A DNA stretch of 64,000 nt from Pseudomonas sp. ACN8 (GCF_002303925.1 NZ_MRCS01000002.1:62001-126000), one strand, 5' to 3'. Shown: positions 9,281 to 18,347, counted from the first letter of the stretch. Made by a program: numbers and translations. The notes: generated by a model not told the origin, from the sequence alone.

Positions 9281-10999
9281 TTAGTTGCTGTTTGCATCCT
9301 TGCTTTCGTTGGACGCACTTTGCAGGGCTTTTCGTGCCTGCTGTTTACGTAGTAGTTGCCAATGCGAGAGGACGGTTTTCGGTGCCCAGATCTGTGGTTC
9401 GGACGCTTCGAAACCGTCCGCCAGCTCACGTTCGGCGACGCTGGCCTTGGTCAGTTTGAAGGCTTGTTCCAGGTCATCGGTCTGGTTCAGGGCCTGAGCG
9501 AACAGGGCATCGCCGAAGTAAGTGAAGTTGGCTTCCTCCGAGCAGCCGAAGGATACCCGGTCGGCTCGCGAGGCCGTCATGATCAGGGTCCGTTCATCCT
9601 TGAGGGCGGGAATGAAACCGCCGGAGTAGCAGGACGAAATCACGATGATCTTGTCGCGGTTTTTCAGGGGGGCGAGAACAGCGGCCAACTCGTCGGCTGG
9701 CAGATCGGCCAGCTCCATGCGCGGCTGGTCTAGCACCAGTTCGTGTTCGCTGCTGCCGTGGCTGGTCAGGTAGATGAAAATCAGGTCTTCCGGACCGCTG
9801 CGTTCGGCCAGCGTCAGGGCGGCGCGGCGCAGGTTTTCCCGGGTAGCCATCGGGCGGTCGGCGAGGTGGTCGCGATGGTTCACCAGGCGGATCTGGCCAA
9901 AGGTGCCGAAACGGGTGCTGAGCATGTTGGCGACGTAGTCGGATTCGCGCAGAAACACGCTTTGCTTGCCATCGCCACCCAGGGTCAATGAATACAGCTC
10001 CACCGCCGGGGTCGAGGGTGGAACATTGGCCAACGCGGCGTCGAGCAAGCGCCCCTGGGCCAGCAGGCCGAGCTCCAGGGTGTCGGGCAATAATTTGCCC
10101 TCGGAATCGCGTACGCGCTGGCCGTTGATCCAGGTGCCGCTGAGCACGGTGCCGTCGGTCAACACCAATGTGCCACGCCCCTGGTAACTGTCGTTGTCGA
10201 ACTGGCCGGTGTAAAAGCTGCCGTCGGACAGGTTCAGGCGGCCCTGGCCGGAAAAGCGCCAGTCATTGAACTGGCCGATGTAGTGGCTGCCGTCTGTGCC
10301 GATCAACTCGCCCTTGCCGTTAAGCGAGCCTTCCTTGAACTGGCCCAGCCAGACATCGCCGTCGGCGTTCTCGTAGCGGCCCTTGCCGTGCAGTTGATTG
10401 TTCTTGAAGCTGCCGACATAGATGTCGCCATCGGCGCTGTTGAAAGTCCCGTTACCTTCCAGCTGGCCGTCGACGAAGTGCCCGGTGAACTGATTGCCGT
10501 TGCCGTCGCCGCGCTGGCCTTCGCCATTGGGTTTGCCGTGGGCGAACTGACCCTGGTAGGAGCTGCCGTCTTCGAGTTCGAGGCGACCCAGGCCGGCGTA
10601 TTGATCGGCCTTGAACTCTCCGCGATAGCTCATGCCGTTTTCTTTGAGGGTGCCTTCGCCGTTGCGCCGGCCGGCCTTGAAGCCGCCGCTGTAGCTGCTG
10701 GCGTTGGTGGTCAGTGCCCCCTGGCCGTCGAACAGTCCCTGATTGAACTGCCCGCGATAGACTTCGCCATTGCTGCCATGCCATTCGCCCTGGCCCTGCC
10801 ACTGGCCCTTGTCGAATTCGCCGGCGTACCAGCTGCCGTTCGGGTAGTCGATGCGCCCCTTGCCTTGCAGCAAGCCATTGACCAGGTCACCGCGATAGCG
10901 TCCGCCGTCCGGCAGGCGGGCGTCGGGAGGCAAAGGCGATTCGCCGTCGCCGCAAGCGGTGAGCATCAGGGTCAAGGCAAGGAGTGCAAGTGGGCGCAT
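9281..10999 (-). CDS. MORN-repeat lipoprotein with C13 (legumain/caspase-like) peptidase domain
   Basis: A 572-residue protein. It has a signal peptide with lipobox LTAC (Cys16), then eleven tandem MORN-type repeats of 22-23 residues (about 35-290; pattern Y-x-G-x-F-x5-G-x-G), then a peptidase C13 domain (about 325-545). The predicted dyad is His414 (YLTSHGSSEHE) and Cys457 (VISSCYSGGF). It should be membrane-anchored with both domains in the periplasm or at the cell surface. MORN repeats usually mediate binding or oligomerisation; the protease target is unknown. The start codon precedes a clear signal peptide. Probably an intact enzyme. Confidence 0.85.
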   Translation of the reverse strand: MRPLALLALTLMLTACGDGESPLPPDARLPDGGRYRGDLVNGLLQGKGRIDYPNGSWYAGEFDKGQWQGQGEWHGSNGEVYRGQFNQGLFDGQGALTTNASSYSGGFKAGRRNGEGTLKENGMSYRGEFKADQYAGLGRLELEDGSSYQGQFAHGKPNGEGQRGDGNGNQFTGHFVDGQLEGNGTFNSADGDIYVGSFKNNQLHGKGRYENADGDVWLGQFKEGSLNGKGELIGTDGSHYIGQFNDWRFSGQGRLNLSDGSFYTGQFDNDSYQGRGTLVLTDGTVLSGTWINGQRVRDSEGKLLPDTLELGLLAQGRLLDAALANVPPSTPAVELYSLTLGGDGKQSVFLRESDYVANMLSTRFGTFGQIRLVNHRDHLADRPMATRENLRRAALTLAERSGPEDLIFIYLTSHGSSEHELVLDQPRMELADLPADELAAVLAPLKNRDKIIVISSCYSGGFIPALKDERTLIMTASRADRVSFGCSEEANFTYFGDALFAQALNQTDDLEQAFKLTKASVAERELADGFEASEPQIWAPKTVLSHWQLLRKQQARKALQSASNESKDANSN

Positions 11000-11113
11000 A
11001 GCGGATTCCGGGCAATTAGGCGAGGGAGTATGCCGCAGCTATGTGTCCATATATAGGGTGAGGTACCGCGTGAGGGCGCGAAACAGCATGAGCTGCTTCG
11101 CATCCAGGACGGT

Positions 11114-11569
11114 TTAGACGAAGCACAGGGACAGAGGTTCGGCGATGTACGCCGGTTTGTCCGAACCTTCGATTTCCAGGGTGGTGGTGGCCTTGAGCAG
11201 CCATTGGCCGGGTTTCTTCTCGATGACTTCGGTCAGGTCGACCTTCAGGCGCACTCTCGAATTGACCTTGACCGGCTGGATGAAACGCACGCTGTCGAGG
11301 CCGTAGTTGACCACCATCTTCAAGCCTTCGGGCATGACGAGGATGTCTTCCATCAGTTTCGGGATCAGCGACAGCGTCAGAAAGCCGTGAGCGATGGTGC
11401 TGCCAAATGGCGTTTGCGCGGCCTTGACCGGGTCGACGTGGATGAACTGAAAATCCCCTGTGGCTTCGGCGAACAGGTTGATGCGGTCCTGATCGATGGT
11501 GAGCCATTCGGAACGTCCGAGTTCCTTGCCGACATAATCTTTGAGCTCTGCAACTGGAACATAGGGCAT
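11114..11569 (-). CDS. MaoC-family hot-dog dehydratase
   Basis: A 151-residue protein starting MPYVPVAELKDYVGKELG, with the hot-dog hydratase signature (FAEATGDFQFIHVDP, then AHGFLTLSL). Members hydrate 2-enoyl-CoA thioesters; in Pseudomonas single-domain forms are often linked to (R)-3-hydroxyacyl-CoA supply. The start at 11569 is chosen because GGAGAG lies just upstream; a longer frame from 11638 has no ribosome site. It appears to stand alone, in the same direction as the MORN/C13 gene. The substrate is not determined. Confidence 0.88.
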   Translation of the reverse strand: MPYVPVAELKDYVGKELGRSEWLTIDQDRINLFAEATGDFQFIHVDPVKAAQTPFGSTIAHGFLTLSLIPKLMEDILVMPEGLKMVVNYGLDSVRFIQPVKVNSRVRLKVDLTEVIEKKPGQWLLKATTTLEIEGSDKPAYIAEPLSLCFV

Positions 11570-11715
11570 TGAGACTCTCCTTGGGTTCATCGGTTTTATG
11601 TTTTTGGCTTGCGGGGATCTGACCTCCCGACTTACCACGTTAGATCAACATGGCCAAACGCTCCGGTCAACTGACCATGTTTTTGGCGAATGCCGGTCTA
11701 TAGCGCGAGCATGCT

Positions 11716-11721
11716 TATAAT
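11716..11721 (+). promoter_or_regulatory. Candidate -10 box of the lrgA/lrgB unit
   Basis: TATAAT lies 42 bases upstream of the LrgA-like start. No convincing -35 is seen at the usual distance. Confidence 0.4.
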
Positions 11722-11762
11722 GTCTGGCCAATGCGGGTGACGGATTTTGCGGGAGATCTTTG

Positions 11763-12125
11763 ATGTTGTTACGGGGCCTGACGTGGCTGGTGCTGTTCCA
11801 ATTGCTCGGCACCGCGATCAATCATTTGTTCTTGCCGGTGCTGCCGGGACCGATTGTGGGGTTGCTGCTGTTGCTGGTGTACCTCATCTGTCGCGGACAG
11901 GTCGGCGAGCCGCTGAACCTGGCGGCCAGCAGCCTGCTGCGCTACCTGCCGCTGTTGCTGGTGCCGCCGGCCGTGGGCGTGATGGTCTACGCCGCTGACA
12001 TCGCGGCGGACTTCTGGGCCATTGTCGGCGCGCTGGTGTTGTCGCTGCTGCTTTCCATGGCCTTCGCCGGGGTGCTGATGCAGCGCATGGTCAAGCGTCA
12101 CGCTCACTCCGAGGACGGCCAATGA
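11763..12125 (+). CDS. CidA/LrgA-family membrane protein
   Basis: A 120-residue protein with four hydrophobic segments, starting MLLRGLTWLVLFQLLG, and containing LPGPIVGLLLLL, typical of the holin-like CidA/LrgA family that modulates murein hydrolase export, overflow-metabolite handling and lysis in other bacteria. GGGAG precedes the ATG at 11763; the TTG three bases earlier is less likely. It overlaps the LrgB-like gene by four bases (ATGA), so the two are coupled. Cid and Lrg types cannot be told apart by sequence here. Confidence 0.9.
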   Translation: MLLRGLTWLVLFQLLGTAINHLFLPVLPGPIVGLLLLLVYLICRGQVGEPLNLAASSLLRYLPLLLVPPAVGVMVYAADIAADFWAIVGALVLSLLLSMAFAGVLMQRMVKRHAHSEDGQ

Positions 12126-12838
12126 TCTTCGACTGGCACGGCGCCTGGGTGTCGGTAATTCATCATCCCTTGTTTGGTATCGGCATTACCCTTGGCGCCT
12201 ATCAACTCGTCCTGGCGGCATTCGAGAAAACCCGATGGATCTTTTTGCAGCCGGTGCTTGTCTCCATGTTGCTGGTGATCGGCGTACTGGTGGGCTGCGG
12301 CCTGACCTACGCCGAGTACCGCAAGAGCACCGAGATTCTCAGCATTTTGCTCGGCCCGGCCACTGTTGCGCTGGCGGTGCCGCTTTATCTCAATCTGCGA
12401 CGGATTCGGCAGTTGTTCTGGCCGATATTTACTACGCTGGTGATAGGCGGGGTGGTGGCCACGGGGATGGGCGTGTTGCTGGGTTGGTCGTTCGGTGCCG
12501 AGCACATGATCCTGATGACCATGGCGCCAAAATCGGTGACTTCGCCTATCGCCATGTTGGTGGCCGAGCAGATCGGTGGTGTCGCGGCGCTGGCAGCGGT
12601 GTTCGTCTTGATTACGGGTGTGATCGGCGCGATTTTCGGTCCGGCCCTGTTGAGCCGTCTCGGCGTGCACAGCCCGGAAGCCCGAGGCATGGCGCTGGGC
12701 ATGACCGCCCACGCGGTCGGCACGGCGGTGGCGATGCAGGAAAGTGAAGAGTGCGGCGCCTTTGCGGCGCTGGCGATGAGCCTGATGGGTGTGGCCACGG
12801 CGGTGTTGCTGCCGTTGGCGGTGTCGATGGTGGTGTAA
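12122..12838 (+). CDS. CidB/LrgB-family membrane protein
   Basis: A 238-residue polytopic protein with the conserved family segments LGPATVALAVPLY, MAPKSVTSPIAM and GMTAHAVGTAVA. It is the usual partner of the small LrgA/CidA protein encoded immediately upstream with a four-base overlap. The pair is proposed to act in membrane transport of small metabolites and in control of autolysis. It is followed four bases later by the LON-domain gene, which may form the same transcript. Confidence 0.92.
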   Translation: MIFDWHGAWVSVIHHPLFGIGITLGAYQLVLAAFEKTRWIFLQPVLVSMLLVIGVLVGCGLTYAEYRKSTEILSILLGPATVALAVPLYLNLRRIRQLFWPIFTTLVIGGVVATGMGVLLGWSFGAEHMILMTMAPKSVTSPIAMLVAEQIGGVAALAAVFVLITGVIGAIFGPALLSRLGVHSPEARGMALGMTAHAVGTAVAMQESEECGAFAALAMSLMGVATAVLLPLAVSMVV

Positions 12839-12842
12839 GGAA

Positions 12843-13439
12843 ATGTCTATGAGTCTGCCGCTTTTTCCGCTCAATACAGTGCTGTTTCCAGGCTGCATCC
12901 TCGATTTGCAGATTTTCGAGGCGCGCTATCTGGACATGATCGGCCGCTGCATGAAGCAGGGCGGCGGGTTCGGCGTGGTGTGCATCCTCGAAGGCGAAGA
13001 AGTCGGGATCGCCCCGGCGGGTTACGCCCTGGTCGGGTGCGAGGCGCTGATCACCGATTTCAAGCAGCAGGACAACGGCCTGCTGGGAATTCGGGTTCAG
13101 GGGGGACGACGTTTCCATGTATTGCGAACGGAAGTTCAGCGCGATCAGTTGACCGTCGCCGAGGTCGAGTGGCTGGAAGACGAACCGGAGCAGCCACTGC
13201 AGGATGAGGACGCCGACCTGGTGGCCTTGCTCAAGGCCCTGGCGGAACACCCGATGGTTGAAGCCTTGAACATGGGCACCGAAGCGACCGGCCAGCAGTC
13301 GCTGGCCAATCAGTTGGCGTACCTGTTGCCCTTCGCTGAAGTGGACAAGATCGACCTGCTGCAACTCGATGACCCGCAGCAACGACTGGATGCGATTCAG
13401 GCGTTGCTGGATGAGTTGCAGGGCGAACTGTTTGCCTGA
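12843..13439 (+). CDS. LON peptidase substrate-binding domain protein
   Basis: A 198-residue protein beginning MSMSLPLFPLNTVLFPGC, the classic start of the Lon N-terminal (PUA-like) domain (LPLFPL, LQIFEARYLDMI). The ATPase and protease domains of Lon are absent, as usual for this stand-alone family. TAAGGAA lies just before the ATG at 12843; the longer frame from 12789 is inside lrgB. It may bind protein substrates or an unknown partner. Co-transcription with the LrgA/LrgB pair is suggested by the four-base gap. Confidence 0.9.
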   Translation: MSMSLPLFPLNTVLFPGCILDLQIFEARYLDMIGRCMKQGGGFGVVCILEGEEVGIAPAGYALVGCEALITDFKQQDNGLLGIRVQGGRRFHVLRTEVQRDQLTVAEVEWLEDEPEQPLQDEDADLVALLKALAEHPMVEALNMGTEATGQQSLANQLAYLLPFAEVDKIDLLQLDDPQQRLDAIQALLDELQGELFA

Positions 13440-13445
13440 CTGCTG

Positions 13446-14762
13446 TCAGTACGCATACCGCAACATCGTATGCGGTAAATGCCTCAGCACGAAGAATCCG
13501 AACAATGCCAGCAACGCCGGCAATACCAGCCACCAGACCTTGGGAGGCAAGGCGTTGAGCGGTTCCTTGCGCTGGATCAGCCACAGGCTCGCCGCACAGA
13601 CACACGCCGCCAGCATCGCGCCGGCCAATACATCCGTCGGCCAATGCGCTCCGAGGTAAACCCGCGAAAGCGAAATCGCCATTGCGGGCAGGCAGCCCAC
13701 CAACAACCAGGTCAGGCGCATCCGGGGTGGTTGCCCACGGCCGGCCAGGACGGCGAGGGTCAGGAACAGCGCGAAAGATCCTGAAGCATGGCCGCTGGGC
13801 ATGCTGTAGCTGGTCAGCGGGTCGCTCAACACTTCGGGGCGCACGCGGGCGAAAAAGTACTTGGTCGCGGTATTGGCCAGTGCCGTGAAGAGCAGCGTGC
13901 CGCCCGCGAAAATCGCGTGCCGCCATTGCCGCATCAGCAGCAGCAAACCGGTCAGCAGCGCACTGAACAGCAACATGTTGCGGAATTCGCCGATCAGCGT
14001 GAAGACCACCGCCACTTCATCCAGCATCGGGTTACGATGTTCCTGCACCAGTGTCATGACCCCTTGATCGAGTGCAGACAGGTGCGAGTAACCGATAAAC
14101 AGCCCCGCCAGAATCAGCAGACTCATCCCGGTAATGAACAACGTCGCGTGGCGATGCCGACGCAGGCTGCTGGTCGCACTCAAGCCGACCATCACCGCGA
14201 TGCTACCGGCAACAACCCCGGCCTGGAGCCAGAAACCTTCAGGCAGCGGCAAGCGAATGGCCGCGCCCGTGGCCCAGCCAGGCAGCAGATAAGCCACCGA
14301 CCAACCCGCGCCGGCCAGCAGGCTGACAGCGAAGAAGCGCGGGAAAGGCATGTCGCACATGCCGGCCACCATCGGCAGCATTGGCCGCAGGGGCCCGATA
14401 AAGCGCCCGACCAGCAGGCTGGCGATGCCGTAGCGCTGGAAGTATGACTCGGCCCCGGCGATCCATTCCGGATGATGGCGCAAGCCCGGCAGGCGCCGGA
14501 TGTTCTGATGGAAGTGCCGCCCCAGAAAATACGAAATGACGTCGCCCAGCACCCCGGCGACGAAACCCAGCAAGAGTGTCTCACTGAGCGTCAGCGCGCC
14601 ACTGCCTGCCAGTACCGCCACGGCGAACAGCAACACCGTGCCAGGAACGATCAGCCCGGCAATCGCCAGGCATTCCACAAAGGCCACGATGAATACCGCT
14701 GCTGCCAGCCATTGCGGGTTGACCGCCAGCCATCCGGTCACGCTATCGAGCCATGGGCCCAT
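13446..14762 (-). CDS. DedA-PAP2 fusion membrane protein
   Basis: About 438 residues in two membrane halves. The N-terminal half is a DedA/SNARE-associated domain (FVECLAIAGLIVPGT, GRFIGPLRPMLPMVAG), a family linked to undecaprenyl-phosphate flipping. The C-terminal half is a PAP2 phosphatase with all three motifs: KYFFARVRP, PSGH and SRVYLGAHWPTD. The combination suggests dephosphorylation of a lipid pyrophosphate (for example undecaprenyl-PP) together with transbilayer movement. The ATG at 14762 has GGAG eight bases upstream; a GTG at 14771 would add three residues. Convergent with the LON-domain gene. Confidence 0.9.
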   Translation of the reverse strand: MGPWLDSVTGWLAVNPQWLAAAVFIVAFVECLAIAGLIVPGTVLLFAVAVLAGSGALTLSETLLLGFVAGVLGDVISYFLGRHFHQNIRRLPGLRHHPEWIAGAESYFQRYGIASLLVGRFIGPLRPMLPMVAGMCDMPFPRFFAVSLLAGAGWSVAYLLPGWATGAAIRLPLPEGFWLQAGVVAGSIAVMVGLSATSSLRRHRHATLFITGMSLLILAGLFIGYSHLSALDQGVMTLVQEHRNPMLDEVAVVFTLIGEFRNMLLFSALLTGLLLLMRQWRHAIFAGGTLLFTALANTATKYFFARVRPEVLSDPLTSYSMPSGHASGSFALFLTLAVLAGRGQPPRMRLTWLLVGCLPAMAISLSRVYLGAHWPTDVLAGAMLAACVCAASLWLIQRKEPLNALPPKVWWLVLPALLALFGFFVLRHLPHTMLRYAY

Positions 14763-14795
14763 AAAAACCACTCCATCAAATGTTCAATTTTCTAC

Positions 14796-14888
14796 TTGTG
14801 GGAGCGAGCCTGCTCGCGATAGCGCACTTTGAGTCAACAGTGATGTTGATTGTGCTGACCTCATCGCGAGCAGGCTCGCTCCCACAGG
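14796..14888. repeat. REPIN upstream of the DedA-PAP2 gene
   Basis: Inverted REP copies TGTGGGAGCGAGCCTGCTCG (14797) and CATCGCGAGCAGGCTCGCTC (14862), both of the AGCCTGCT type, about 45 bases apart. Confidence 0.9.
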
Positions 14889-14920
14889 GGATTCCTTCAG
14901 TTTCAAAATCCGGATCAATC

Positions 14921-15631
14921 TCAGGACAGCACAAAATAATCGCGACCTTCGATCTGGCCCCGTCGTAGCGGGTTGCGCGTGCAATAAGCCACATAGGCAG
15001 CGTCGACAAAGCGGTACATCAGGTGCTCATCGCGCCCGTGGGGAATGCCCAGCCGAGTGGTCTGGATGATGTGGGCAGGCGTCTGGCCGACGTGTTCTAC
15101 CAGCAGCACTTCAGGATCGAAGCGTTTGGCGTCCCACACCGGTACTTTCAGGCCCAGTGCCTTGCACAGCAGGGTTTGCCCGGCGCAGAGTTTTTGTGAC
15201 GGGCGAGGGCGGCCCTGGGCATCGGGGTTGTTCAATCGCATCTGTGCCAGGCTGCCCGGCCCGCTCAATTGATCGACCCACGGGTAGGCGGATTTGATCA
15301 GCACAGCGTTACCCGGCCCTTGGGCGCTGAAATTCAGTGAATCGCCGCCCCGGGCGTAATACATATAGATGTGGCCGCCATCCAGAAACAAAGCCTTACG
15401 CTTTTCTGTGTAGCCGAGGGACGCGTGGCTACCCTTTTCTGCGCAGTAATAGGCCTCGGTTTCTATGATTCGGGCGCTGAGCCACAGATCACCAACCCGA
15501 TGGCGAATGACTTTGCCCAGTAAATCCCGGGCCAGAATTTGCGCGTCACGGTCGAAAAACGCGTCCGGGAGGCCCGTAGGCAGGCTCGCGGCGGACGCTC
15601 GAACAGTCAGGTTGGACATGATGACCGGCAT
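14921..15631 (-). CDS. 3-methyladenine DNA glycosylase (AAG/Mpg family)
   Basis: A protein of 232 to 236 residues with the alkyladenine glycosylase signatures ARDLLGKVI, ARIIETEAYYCAEKGSHA (the active-site Glu is in IETEAY) and GPGNAVLIKS. It would excise alkylated purines from DNA in base-excision repair. Two starts are possible, at 15631 (MPVIMSNL) and 15619 (MSNLTV); neither has a strong ribosome site. P. aeruginosa has the same gene next to proA. It is transcribed away from proA. Confidence 0.9.
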   Translation of the reverse strand: MPVIMSNLTVRASAASLPTGLPDAFFDRDAQILARDLLGKVIRHRVGDLWLSARIIETEAYYCAEKGSHASLGYTEKRKALFLDGGHIYMYYARGGDSLNFSAQGPGNAVLIKSAYPWVDQLSGPGSLAQMRLNNPDAQGRPRPSQKLCAGQTLLCKALGLKVPVWDAKRFDPEVLLVEHVGQTPAHIIQTTRLGIPHGRDEHLMYRFVDAAYVAYCTRNPLRRGQIEGRDYFVLS

Positions 15632-15745
15632 TTGTCAGGGCTGAATGAGTCGTGATGATAACAATTTGCAGCTTAATCCCGGCTGAACATCGGCAAATTG
15701 CCCTCATTTCGACCATCCGCCCGTCACCGCTGTTAGTCGGTGGGC

Positions 15746-15766
15746 GCGACAGCTATAATCTGTCGC
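15746..15766 (+). promoter_or_regulatory. Candidate proA promoter within a perfect inverted repeat
   Basis: A consensus -10 box TATAAT (15754-15759) lies inside GCGACAG-CTATAAT-CTGTCGC, a perfect 7+7 inverted repeat with a 7-base centre. The proA ATG is 48 bases downstream of the box. A repressor bound to the repeat would cover the -10. No good -35 was found. Confidence 0.5.
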
Positions 15767-15807
15767 TTTACTCTTTACCAAGACCTAATCAAAGACCACG
15801 CCAGACC

Positions 15808-17079
15808 ATGACTGAGTCCGTTCTTGACTACATGACCCGCTTGGGTCGCGCTGCCCGCGAAGCCTCCCGCGTGATCGGCCGTGCCAGTACCGCGCAGAAG
15901 AACCGCGCCCTGCAGGCCGCTGCCAACGCGCTGGACGCTGCCCGCGCCGAGCTGACGGCGGCTAATGAGCAGGATTTGGCTGCCGGTCGCGCCAATGGTC
16001 TTGAGCCGGCCCTGCTCGAACGCCTGGCGCTGACCCCGGCGCGTATCGACGGCATGATCGTCGGCCTGCGTCAGGTAGCAGCGCTGCCGGACCCGGTCGG
16101 CGCGATCCGCGACATGAGCTTCCGTCCGTCCGGTATTCAGGTCGGCAAGATGCGCGTGCCATTGGGCGTGATCGGAATCATTTACGAGTCGCGGCCGAAT
16201 GTGACCATCGATGCCGCGAGCCTGTGCCTGAAGTCCGGTAACGCGACTATCCTGCGTGGCGGTTCCGAGGCGATTCATTCCAATCGCGCCATCGCCGCCT
16301 GCATTCAGCGCGGCCTGGCCGAGGCCGATCTGCCGGCCGCGGTGGTGCAAGTGGTCGAAACCACCGACCGTGCCGCCGTCGGCGCGCTGATCACCATGCC
16401 TGAGTACGTTGATGTCATCGTGCCGCGCGGCGGCCGTGGCCTGATCGAACGCGTCAGCCGTGACGCCCGCGTCCCGGTGATCAAGCACCTGGACGGCATC
16501 TGCCACGTTTACGTGAGCGAGCACGCCGACCTGGCCAAGGCCCAGCGCATTGCGTTCAACGCCAAGACTTACCGTTATGGCATCTGCGGTGCCATGGAAA
16601 CGCTGCTGGTGGATCAAGCCGTTGCCAAGGATTTCCTGCCGGCGATGGCGGCACAGTTCCGCGAAAAAGGCGTCGAGCTGCGTGGTTGCGAGCGTACCCG
16701 GGCGATCATCGATGCCGTGCCGGCCACCGAGGAAGACTGGAGCACCGAGTACCTGGCGGCAATTCTGTCTATCCGCGTGGTGGACGGACTGGACCAGGCC
16801 ATCGAGCACATCAATCATTACGGCTCCCATCACACCGATTCGATTGTCAGCGAACACCAGGGCGACACCCGGCGTTTCGTGGCTGAAGTCGACTCCTCGT
16901 CGGTGATGATCAATACCCCGACCTGCTTCGCCGATGGTTTCGAATACGGATTGGGTGCCGAGATCGGCATTTCTACTGATAAGCTGCACGCCCGTGGCCC
17001 GGTGGGCCTCGAGGGACTGACCTGCGAGAAGTACATCGTGGTCGGTGACGGGCAGCTGCGCGGACAGGAGCCGGCCTGA
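15808..17079 (+). CDS. proA: Gamma-glutamyl phosphate reductase ProA
   Basis: A 423-residue enzyme starting [20 protein letters not shown]. It carries the ProA segments [20 protein letters not shown] and [10 protein letters not shown] (P. aeruginosa ProA is about 421 residues). It reduces glutamyl-5-phosphate to the semialdehyde with NADPH, the second step of proline synthesis. A longer frame from 15652 extends across the promoter region and is rejected. The stop is one base before the preferred TTG start of nadD, so the whole proA-nadD-rsfS-rlmH-mrdA-rodA series may be read together. Confidence 0.97.
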   Translation: MTESVLDYMTRLGRAAREASRVIGRASTAQKNRALQAAANALDAARAELTAANEQDLAAGRANGLEPALLERLALTPARIDGMIVGLRQVAALPDPVGAIRDMSFRPSGIQVGKMRVPLGVIGIIYESRPNVTIDAASLCLKSGNATILRGGSEAIHSNRAIAACIQRGLAEADLPAAVVQVVETTDRAAVGALITMPEYVDVIVPRGGRGLIERVSRDARVPVIKHLDGICHVYVSEHADLAKAQRIAFNAKTYRYGICGAMETLLVDQAVAKDFLPAMAAQFREKGVELRGCERTRAIIDAVPATEEDWSTEYLAAILSIRVVDGLDQAIEHINHYGSHHTDSIVSEHQGDTRRFVAEVDSSSVMINTPTCFADGFEYGLGAEIGISTDKLHARGPVGLEGLTCEKYIVVGDGQLRGQEPA

Positions 17080-17080
17080 C

Positions 17081-17770
17081 TTGGGCGACTTCGACCCGTC
17101 AGCCCCGGTCACCGTCAGCGAGCCAGTCCCTCGCCGCATTGGCGTGCTGGGCGGAACGTTCGACCCGGTGCACATCGGCCATTTGCGCGGTGCACTGGAA
17201 GTCGCCGAAACCCTGGCGCTCGATGAGTTGCGCCTGACACCCAGTGCCAGGCCACCCCATCGAGACAAACCGCAGGTGTCGGCAAAAGACCGTCTGGCGA
17301 TGGTCGAGTGCGCGGTGGCCGGTGTGGCGCCGTTGGTGGTGGACGCCCGCGAATTGCAGCGGGACAAACCGTCCTACACCATCGATACCCTGGAACTGAT
17401 GCGCGCCGAACTGGCCGCGGATGACCAGGTTTTTCTGCTTTTGGGCTGGGACGCTTTTTGCGGCCTGCCCACTTGGCACCGCTGGGAAGAGTTGCTCCAG
17501 CATTGCCATATCCTGGTGTTGCAACGCCCGGATGCCGACAGCGAACCGCCGGATGCCTTGCGCAACCTGCTGGCAGCGCGCTCGGTGAGCGACCCGCTGG
17601 CCCTCAAAGGGCCGAGCGGACAGATTGCATTCGTCTGGCAGACACCGCTCGCGGTATCCGCCACCCAGATCCGTCAACTGCTGGCCAGCGGTAAGTCGGT
17701 ACGTTTCCTGGTGCCCGACGCGGTCCTGGCCTACATCGATGCGCACGGACTCTACCGTGCGTCGAACTGA
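17081..17770 (+). CDS. nadD: Nicotinate-nucleotide adenylyltransferase NadD
   Basis: The nucleotidyltransferase motif [11 protein letters not shown] and the C-terminal SATQIR motif identify NadD, which adenylates nicotinate mononucleotide in NAD synthesis. The strongly conserved block [11 protein letters not shown] and [17 protein letters not shown] matches the P. aeruginosa protein. The start is uncertain: the TTG at 17081, with GGAG about ten bases upstream, gives 229 residues; an ATG at 17045 inside proA gives 241. Both leave an N-terminal tail of 15-30 residues before RRIGVLGG that is longer than in P. aeruginosa. Confidence 0.94.
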   Translation: MGDFDPSAPVTVSEPVPRRIGVLGGTFDPVHIGHLRGALEVAETLALDELRLTPSARPPHRDKPQVSAKDRLAMVECAVAGVAPLVVDARELQRDKPSYTIDTLELMRAELAADDQVFLLLGWDAFCGLPTWHRWEELLQHCHILVLQRPDADSEPPDALRNLLAARSVSDPLALKGPSGQIAFVWQTPLAVSATQIRQLLASGKSVRFLVPDAVLAYIDAHGLYRASN

Positions 17771-17843
17771 ATAGGAGTGCCTCAAGGCACGTGGCAACAA
17801 CGTGTATTGAAGCGCCCGAACAAACGAGCAAAACGAGTTTTAT

Positions 17844-18338
17844 ATGACGAGCAACAACGAAAGCAAAGTAAAACGCAAAGGCACATTCAAGAGTGCCCCG
17901 CTGCCGGAAAAGGTCTTCGCTGCCGAGCCGCCTAAAGGCGACGAGCTGGTCAAGATCGCCGTAGCCGCCCTGGAAGACGTCAAGGCCCAGGACGTGCTGG
18001 TGATCGATGTTCGCGACAAGCAGAGCATCACTGACTACATGATCATTGCCACCGGTACCTCCAACCGCCAGATCGGCGCGATGCTGGACAAGGTTCGCGA
18101 GGCCGTCAAAGCCCTGGGTATCAAGCCGCTGGGTGAAGAAGGCAAGGGCGACAGCGACTGGGTGCTGTTGGACATGGACGACGTGATCGTCCACATGATG
18201 ACCTCCAACGCCCGTCAGTTCTACGACCTGGAGCGCCTGTGGAAAGGTGCCGAGCAGAGCCGTGCGGCCGATGGCAAGCACCACAGCCCTGAAGTGGGTC
18301 ACGAGCACTTCAACAAGCTCAACAAAGACCAGGAATAA
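17844..18338 (+). CDS. rsfS: Ribosomal silencing factor RsfS
   Basis: A 164-residue protein with the RsfS/Iojap core from about residue 30 (LEDVKAQDVLVIDVRDKQSITDYMIIATG, given here in part as DVLVIDVRDKQSITDYMII). RsfS binds uL14 on the 50S subunit and blocks joining with 30S in slow growth. The protein carries an N-terminal basic extension (KVKRKGTFKSAPLPEKVF) and a C-terminal tail absent from E. coli RsfS (105 residues). No strong ribosome site precedes the ATG at 17844, so a shorter start is possible. Nine bases separate it from rlmH. Confidence 0.93.
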   Translation: MTSNNESKVKRKGTFKSAPLPEKVFAAEPPKGDELVKIAVAALEDVKAQDVLVIDVRDKQSITDYMIIATGTSNRQIGAMLDKVREAVKALGIKPLGEEGKGDSDWVLLDMDDVIVHMMTSNARQFYDLERLWKGAEQSRAADGKHHSPEVGHEHFNKLNKDQE

Positions 18339-18347
18339 GGGACCGCT

